The position numbers were made by a program, and so were the translations under genes. A stretch of 64,000 nt of DNA, from contig NZ_JBHTCO010000004.1 in NCBI RefSeq assembly GCF_042665295.1, positions 124,001 through 188,000 of the forward strand, given 5' to 3'. The notes beneath the pieces are model-generated. The model searched no databases. It had not been told where the DNA came from and saw only the letters and a list, made by a program, of their open reading frames with translations. How positions within the stretch are numbered: the first letter of the stretch is position 1; every line of letters begins with the position of its first letter. The stretch is from Scopulibacillus_A cellulosilyticus. Lineage in GTDB: Bacteria > Bacillota > Bacilli > Bacillales > Sporolactobacillaceae. Shown one piece after another: positions 60,114 to 64,000 of the stretch.

Positions 60114-60163
60114 CTTAAATGATAAACGATTAGCATATTTAATAATATTAGGAGGTTTTCATT

Positions 60164-60364
60164 TTGAAAACAGGTACAGTAAAATGGTTTAATGCAGAAA
60201 AAGGTTTTGGTTTTATCGAAATCGAAGAAGGCAACGATGTATTCGTACACTTCAGCGCTATTGAAGGCGACGGCTTCAAAACTTTAGAAGAAGGCCAAAA
60301 GGTACAGTTTGATGTAGCTGAAGGCAACCGCGGTCCTCAAGCTGCTAACGTTGTAAAATTATAA
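60164..60364 (+). CDS. csp: Cold-shock protein, CspA/CspB family
   Basis: This 66-residue protein has a TTG start 8 nt after AGGAGG. RNP1 is KGFGFIE and RNP2 is VFVHFS; GTVKWFNAEKG is canonical. It is an RNA chaperone that binds single-stranded RNA in the cytoplasm. A MITE-like element lies directly upstream of its leader. Confidence 0.96.
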   Translation: MKTGTVKWFNAEKGFGFIEIEEGNDVFVHFSAIEGDGFKTLEEGQKVQFDVAEGNRGPQAANVVKL

Positions 60365-60373
60365 TTTTTCCTT

Positions 60374-60405
60374 TAGAGGCTGTCCTTATTGGGCAGCCTT
60401 TTTTA
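60374..60405 (+). terminator. Terminator of csp
   Basis: AGGCTG/CAGCCT (60377-60382, 60394-60399) is followed by T6. Confidence 0.9.
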
Positions 60406-60513
60406 TATAAATTGAAAAAGATCCGATCAAAAAAGCGCTGTATGGCATATGTTAATAACCAGGGATTTTATCTAGATAGCCGATAGAAGATGGAAGTGTT
60501 GAGGAGAGGTTAT

Positions 60514-60837
60514 TTAAGATCTGGGTGCCCATAATATGATAGCTACACCAATTAAACAAACCCCTGCGCCAATGATATCAAATAAATCCGGGGCTTTTTT
60601 ATCTATCGCCCATCCCCATAAGATGCTTAATAAAATAAAGATGCCGCCATATGCAGCATAAACCTTTCCAAATGAAGGAAAACTCTGTAATGTTGGGATG
60701 ATTCCGTATAAAATTAATATCAGGCTTCCAAAAATACCGTACCAAAAAGAGGCATTTTCCCTTAACCAAAGCCAGACAAGGTATCCTCCTCCGATTTCAG
60801 CCAACCCTGCTAAAATAAATAATATAATTGCTTTCAT
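60514..60837 (-). CDS. ynfA: YnfA/UPF0060 family membrane protein
   Basis: This 107-residue protein has four membrane segments. AGLAEIGGGYLVWLWLRE, FGKVYAAYGGIFILLSILWGW and DIIGAGVCLIGVAIILWAPR are the conserved blocks of the family, which is related to small multidrug-resistance transporters. The function in this group is not settled. Monocistronic. Confidence 0.93.
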   Translation of the reverse strand: MKAIILFILAGLAEIGGGYLVWLWLRENASFWYGIFGSLILILYGIIPTLQSFPSFGKVYAAYGGIFILLSILWGWAIDKKAPDLFDIIGAGVCLIGVAIILWAPRS

Positions 60838-61013
60838 GTTTCACCCTCAATTTTAAAAAACTTATATTTTGTATACTAACATAAGTGATCATTAGATAAA
60901 GATATTTTAAGTCATTTCAGAAGGTTTTTCTGCATGATTAGTGAATAGGTAAATATATACTAACGTCAGTTTTCAGATGCATTTATATTTTTTACTGCTG
61001 GGGACGGTGTACA

Positions 61014-61808
61014 ATGGAGAAAATAAATATTGAATTTACCAATGAGCTGCTAATGAGTTTTATTAATGGTCTTATATATTGCCGTAAAATGCCGAGGACG
61101 GAAGTCTATCATTATCCATCTTATACACACGTTGATTTTGGAGAGGATGTCGGCGGAAGAACAGATGAATTTTTTATAATGAATAATAATCTGTATGATA
61201 TTGATTTTAACGATCAAAAATATCAGCATTTAGACCATTTTGTGACAATATTTTCTGATAACTTTTCAATTTTAGGATATTTTGAAGAAAGAGGCTATAC
61301 ATTTAGTCACTGGGAACATTTAATGTATCTGGACTTGGAACCAATTGAATTCAATCCCAGTGCAAAATATCACGTACGTAAAGTAAAAAATCATAAGCAG
61401 GCCGTTCATATTAATCAAAGGCTGAGCCGATGGGCTATTAACGAATCGCAAATTGATGATGATAACCTTTACCATTATTATATTAGGATGCTCGGCCGTC
61501 CGGTTGCTCATGGCCGTTTTTCATTAATTAATGAAACAGCTTGTTTGGATAACATATATACTTCACCAAAACATAGAGGAAAAGGTGCGGCAACCGCTCT
61601 GTGTACGGAAATGCTGCTGGAAGCAAAGCAAAGAGGCGCACGGATGGTATTATTGGCTTCCAGTCAGATGGGGTATCCGCTTTATTTAAAATTAGGATTT
61701 AAAAAAGTAGCTCCGGTGATGATATTTTCTAAAAAAAAAGGGCTAATAAAAAAGAGACAGGGAAGCCTGTCTCTTTTTACTATCAGTGTATTAACCCTCG
61801 TTATTTAA
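61014..61808 (+). CDS. GNAT-family N-acetyltransferase, with probable 3' frameshift
   Basis: This protein has 264 residues as read. The acetyl-CoA loop is SPKHRGKGAATAL (about residues 184-196), followed by ARMVLLASSQMGYPLYLKLGFKKV. At 61731-61739 the gene has an A9 run. With eight A residues the frame would end at TAA 61744-61746, just before the terminator hairpin at 61750; as read it passes through the terminator and 19 further odd residues. The natural protein is therefore probably about 243 residues. RBS GGGGACGG is weak. The substrate is unknown. Confidence 0.8.
   Translation: MEKINIEFTNELLMSFINGLIYCRKMPRTEVYHYPSYTHVDFGEDVGGRTDEFFIMNNNLYDIDFNDQKYQHLDHFVTIFSDNFSILGYFEERGYTFSHWEHLMYLDLEPIEFNPSAKYHVRKVKNHKQAVHINQRLSRWAINESQIDDDNLYHYYIRMLGRPVAHGRFSLINETACLDNIYTSPKHRGKGAATALCTEMLLEAKQRGARMVLLASSQMGYPLYLKLGFKKVAPVMIFSKKKGLIKKRQGSLSLFTISVLTLVI
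61750..61776. terminator. Bidirectional terminator between GNAT gene and the 51-residue small gene
   Basis: AAAGAGACAGG/CCTGTCTCTTT with loop GAAG; T-runs on both strands. Confidence 0.9.
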
Positions 61809-61946
61809 ATCATCGAGGTTACTGTTAGTTATATCAGTCTCTGTTTCTTGAGTGTCATTTAACATGATTTCATAATAATTTGTCGGCTCATAAAGTCTTA
61901 ATTCATCGATTTCAATTTTTTCTTTTTTCCTAACCAAATTAATCAT
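61791..61946 (-). CDS. Unrecognised 51-residue protein
   Basis: The start is ATG 61946 preceded by AAAGGAAG. The sequence opens MINLVRKKEKIEIDELRLYE, continues PTNYYEIMLN and ends with an acidic, Asn/Thr-rich tail (NSNLDDLNNEG). It stops 14 bp before a shared terminator. A proper RBS and the terminator support a genuine small gene. It is soluble with a basic head and acidic tail; the function is unknown. Confidence 0.6.
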   Translation of the reverse strand: MINLVRKKEKIEIDELRLYEPTNYYEIMLNDTQETETDITNSNLDDLNNEG

Positions 61947-62002
61947 CTTCCTTTCTTATGAGTAGCATTTCCTTAAAATCTCATTTTATGTACGGCAAGT
62001 CT

Positions 62003-62029
62003 AAAAACCGGGCGTTATGCTCGGTTTTT
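62003..62029 (-). terminator. Terminator of the YerD-like gene
   Basis: AAAAACCG/CGGTTTTT (62003-62010, 62022-62029) overlaps the stop codon; T-run on the minus strand comes from the stem itself. Confidence 0.75.
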
Positions 62030-63659
62030 ATTGCGCTTTTAGTTTTTCGTGACGGTCGATAGCATGTTGGATATTCTCTTCCACCTGCTCGTATACTTCT
62101 TCTAAAGGTGTAATCTCGCCTTTAATATCCTTGAACATGACGTGTTTTGGATGGAAATGAATCGGCGACTCCTCGCCAACCGCAGCGGCTAGGCGGAATA
62201 AACCTTTTCGAAGAGTAACAAGGTAGTTAGCAACACGGTATTGTTTCTCATCAATGACAAGTGCCTTTTGTAAATCAGGGTTTGTTGTAGCTACACCAAC
62301 TGGACAAGCATTTGAGTGACATTTAAGCGCCTGAATGCAACCTACAGTTATCATAAACCCTCGGGCAACGTTAACAAGATCGGCCCCCATAGCTAGCGCA
62401 ATCGCAATCCGGTCTGGTGAAAACAGTTTGCCTGAAGCAAAGATTTTAACACGATCGCGCACACCATACTTTCTAAGCGTTAGATCTAGTATTGGAAGGG
62501 CAGATTTTATTGGCAGACCAACTGTATCAGCGAGTTCTGTAAATGTTGCGCCTGTTCCGCCTTCACCGCCATCAACAGTAATAAAATCCGGTCCTTTTCC
62601 AGTTTCAGCCATATGTTTTGCAATTTCAATCGCAGTAGCATTGCTGCCCATAACCACTTTCATACCAACAGGTTTACCTGTAAAATCACGGATTTTCTCG
62701 ATAAAATCAAACATATCAGGTACGTTGTCAAATTCGTGGAAGCGATTTGGGCTGTCAACTGATTTATATGGTTCCACTAATCGAATTTTTGCGATTTCCG
62801 GTGTGATTTTTTCGCCGTCGACGTGTCCGCCGCGGGCCTTTGCACCTTGAGCCAGTTTTAGTTCAAAAGCTTTAATTTGCGGGATTTCATTTTTTTCTTT
62901 TAAGGCATCCCAATTAAATTTTCCTTCTCGATCCCTAACACCAAATAAACCAGGACCGATTTGCATGATAATATCAACGCCGCCTTTTAAATGATACGGA
63001 GAAAGTCCGCCTTCACCCGTGTTCATCCATGTGCCTTTTGCAATGTTTAGTCCGTGTGACAGGGCGGTGATAGCGTGATCGCCCAATGCGCCAAAGCTCA
63101 TGGCTGACATGCCGACAGGACTTTTAACAACAAAAGGCTGTCTTGTATTAGGACCTATGACAATTGCATCGTCATCGTGAAGGAGCCAGGCTTTATCTTC
63201 TTCGGGTACGAGATGTTCCTTCCGTTGGGTGAAAAGCGTATCTTTTGTTAAAACATATTTTTTACCTTTAAAAGTTGTTTCATTATCAACTTTCAGTTCG
63301 TCCATTTGCTTTGGAAATAAGGCATTTTGGATATAAAGTCCTTTTTCGTCAAAGTCACGCAGTGAACCAAAACCGATAACGTCGCGCTTATATTTCGCCC
63401 CTTTTACAATATGTTCATAATCATAGCGGGAAAAAGGCTTGCCTTGGGTGTCACCGCTGTAAAGATATTGTCTTAATTCAGGGCCTGCTTTTTCGAGGAA
63501 ATAACGCATTCTTCCCAATACAGGGTAATTGCGCAAAACCGGATGCTCATCTTGTTTCCGGTCTTTAAAAAACATTGCCAAGAAAGTAATGCCTGCAATA
63601 ATAATTAAAAGGATTATAATCACAAATCCTATAACTGTTAACCAATTTGCAAAGTTCAA
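62028..63659 (-). CDS. yerD: FMN-binding glutamate synthase family protein (YerD-like)
   Basis: This protein has 543 residues from TTG 63659 (GGAGG 8 nt upstream). An N-terminal membrane segment (WLTVIGFVIIILLIIIAGITFLAMFF) precedes a GltS FMN-barrel domain: KSPVGMSAMSFGALGDHAITAL, TGEGGLSPYHLKGG, TVDGGEGGTGATFTELAD and the cysteine pattern CIQALKCHSNACPVGVAT. It lacks the glutaminase and NADPH parts of true glutamate synthase, so it is a membrane-tethered relative of unknown reaction. Confidence 0.88.
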   Translation of the reverse strand: MNFANWLTVIGFVIIILLIIIAGITFLAMFFKDRKQDEHPVLRNYPVLGRMRYFLEKAGPELRQYLYSGDTQGKPFSRYDYEHIVKGAKYKRDVIGFGSLRDFDEKGLYIQNALFPKQMDELKVDNETTFKGKKYVLTKDTLFTQRKEHLVPEEDKAWLLHDDDAIVIGPNTRQPFVVKSPVGMSAMSFGALGDHAITALSHGLNIAKGTWMNTGEGGLSPYHLKGGVDIIMQIGPGLFGVRDREGKFNWDALKEKNEIPQIKAFELKLAQGAKARGGHVDGEKITPEIAKIRLVEPYKSVDSPNRFHEFDNVPDMFDFIEKIRDFTGKPVGMKVVMGSNATAIEIAKHMAETGKGPDFITVDGGEGGTGATFTELADTVGLPIKSALPILDLTLRKYGVRDRVKIFASGKLFSPDRIAIALAMGADLVNVARGFMITVGCIQALKCHSNACPVGVATTNPDLQKALVIDEKQYRVANYLVTLRKGLFRLAAAVGEESPIHFHPKHVMFKDIKGEITPLEEVYEQVEENIQHAIDRHEKLKAQ

Positions 63660-63871
63660 TGTTTCTTCCTCCCGTTGTTTTCTTATAGAGATATCTTTTA
63701 CAACGAAAAGTAAATATATACAAAAATAGAAAGCTGATGACACAGTAAGGAAGAAAGGGCTTCGTCCTATCATAAGTAACCGCCCCTTGATGGTTATTTC
63801 TAACATAAATTTAATGGCAACAAATAAAATGAGTATAAGATTAATTTGATCTTTGAATTCAGGGGGATGGC

Positions 63872-64000
63872 ATGATGCATAATATTGGTCGCAGTGTGGT
63901 TAGAAAGGATGCGGTAGAAAAGGTAACTGGAACAGCAAAGTATACGGCTGATCAGATAACCGTAAATACCCTATTTGCCAAAATGGTCACCAGTCCTTAT
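63872..64000 (+). CDS. Xanthine dehydrogenase/aldehyde oxidase-type molybdopterin subunit, N-terminal start (cut by window edge)
   Basis: From ATG 63872 (AGGGGGAT upstream) 43 codons are present. They encode NIGRSVVRKDAVEKVTGTAKYTAD and LFAKMVTSPY, the beginning of the large subunit of molybdenum hydroxylases. The electron-transfer subunits may follow outside the window. Its molybdenum need links it to the modA at 29935. Confidence 0.85.
   Translation, partial: MMHNIGRSVVRKDAVEKVTGTAKYTADQITVNTLFAKMVTSPY

Noticed and set aside
62335..62850. 171-residue plus-strand frame
   Set aside because: Antisense shadow of the YerD-like gene, whose motifs are unambiguous.

Overview
The window is a low-to-mid G+C chromosomal segment of an endospore-forming member of the Bacillales. 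This rests on the spore genes it carries: a GerAB/GerKB-type germinant permease, an SspH small acid-soluble protein, a CdaS sporulation diadenylate cyclase, a YaaH/SleL-type LysM+GH18 spore hydrolase, and a SqhC-type triterpene cyclase. Gram-positive ribosome binding sites and frequent TTG/GTG starts fit this. I could not fix a genus. No rRNA, tRNA, CRISPR array, phage or complete IS transposase was seen.

Layout. 1-2600: lower meta-cleavage pathway (end of acylating acetaldehyde dehydrogenase, 4-hydroxy-2-oxovalerate aldolase, 4-oxalocrotonate decarboxylase, tautomerase). 2865-6917: two near-duplicate IclR regulators flanking a two-component flavin monooxygenase (reductase plus HpaB-like oxygenase), which probably feeds an aromatic ring-cleavage route. 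7119-14382: XRE-cupin regulator, hydantoinase/oxoprolinase A and B subunits, M24 peptidase and an OPT transporter, looking like one operon. 14673-22108: yukJ, then a taurine dissimilation set (ald, tpa, xsc, APC permease). 22301-24850: membrane-anchored serine hydrolase, ASCH protein, YxeA-like protein. 24987-28150 (minus): nitrilase-family amidase, class III aminotransferase, RpiR regulator. 28438-30747: YvgK-like regulator divergent from an orphan modA, with a perfect long inverted repeat between them. 30833-34313 (minus): germination permease and NCS1 transporter.

34314-41487 is the most interesting part. The NCS1 transporter and a Rieske oxygenase are divergent. Each has a recognisable sigma-54 (-24/-12) promoter, and each promoter has a long palindrome centred about 100 bp upstream with the same AACTCA-TGAGTT core. 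The Rieske gene is followed by a D-malate/tartrate dehydrogenase, ferredoxin-NADP reductase and 7Fe ferredoxin, and, after a spore hydrolase, by a PAS-type sigma-54 activator. This looks like a self-contained, inducible oxygenase system for a small (possibly quaternary) amine or related compound. The substrate is not determined.

41692-48379: yhdT-panF, cdaS, sspH, then an EmrA/EmrB-type exporter pair preceded by a structured leader and followed by a MarR regulator. 48416-57474: LysR/hutG, DUF2935, small kinase-like protein, permuted papain-fold protein, mccA-mccB, nucleoside hydrolase, RDD protein and an unrecognised 96-residue protein. 57597-64000: SqhC-type cyclase, cold-shock protein, YnfA, a GNAT enzyme with an apparent homopolymer frameshift, a 51-residue small gene, a YerD-like glutamate-synthase-family enzyme, and the start of a molybdenum hydroxylase large subunit at the right edge.

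At least four families of short dispersed repeats sit in intergenic regions. One family of about 90 bp is found nested inside two of the others.
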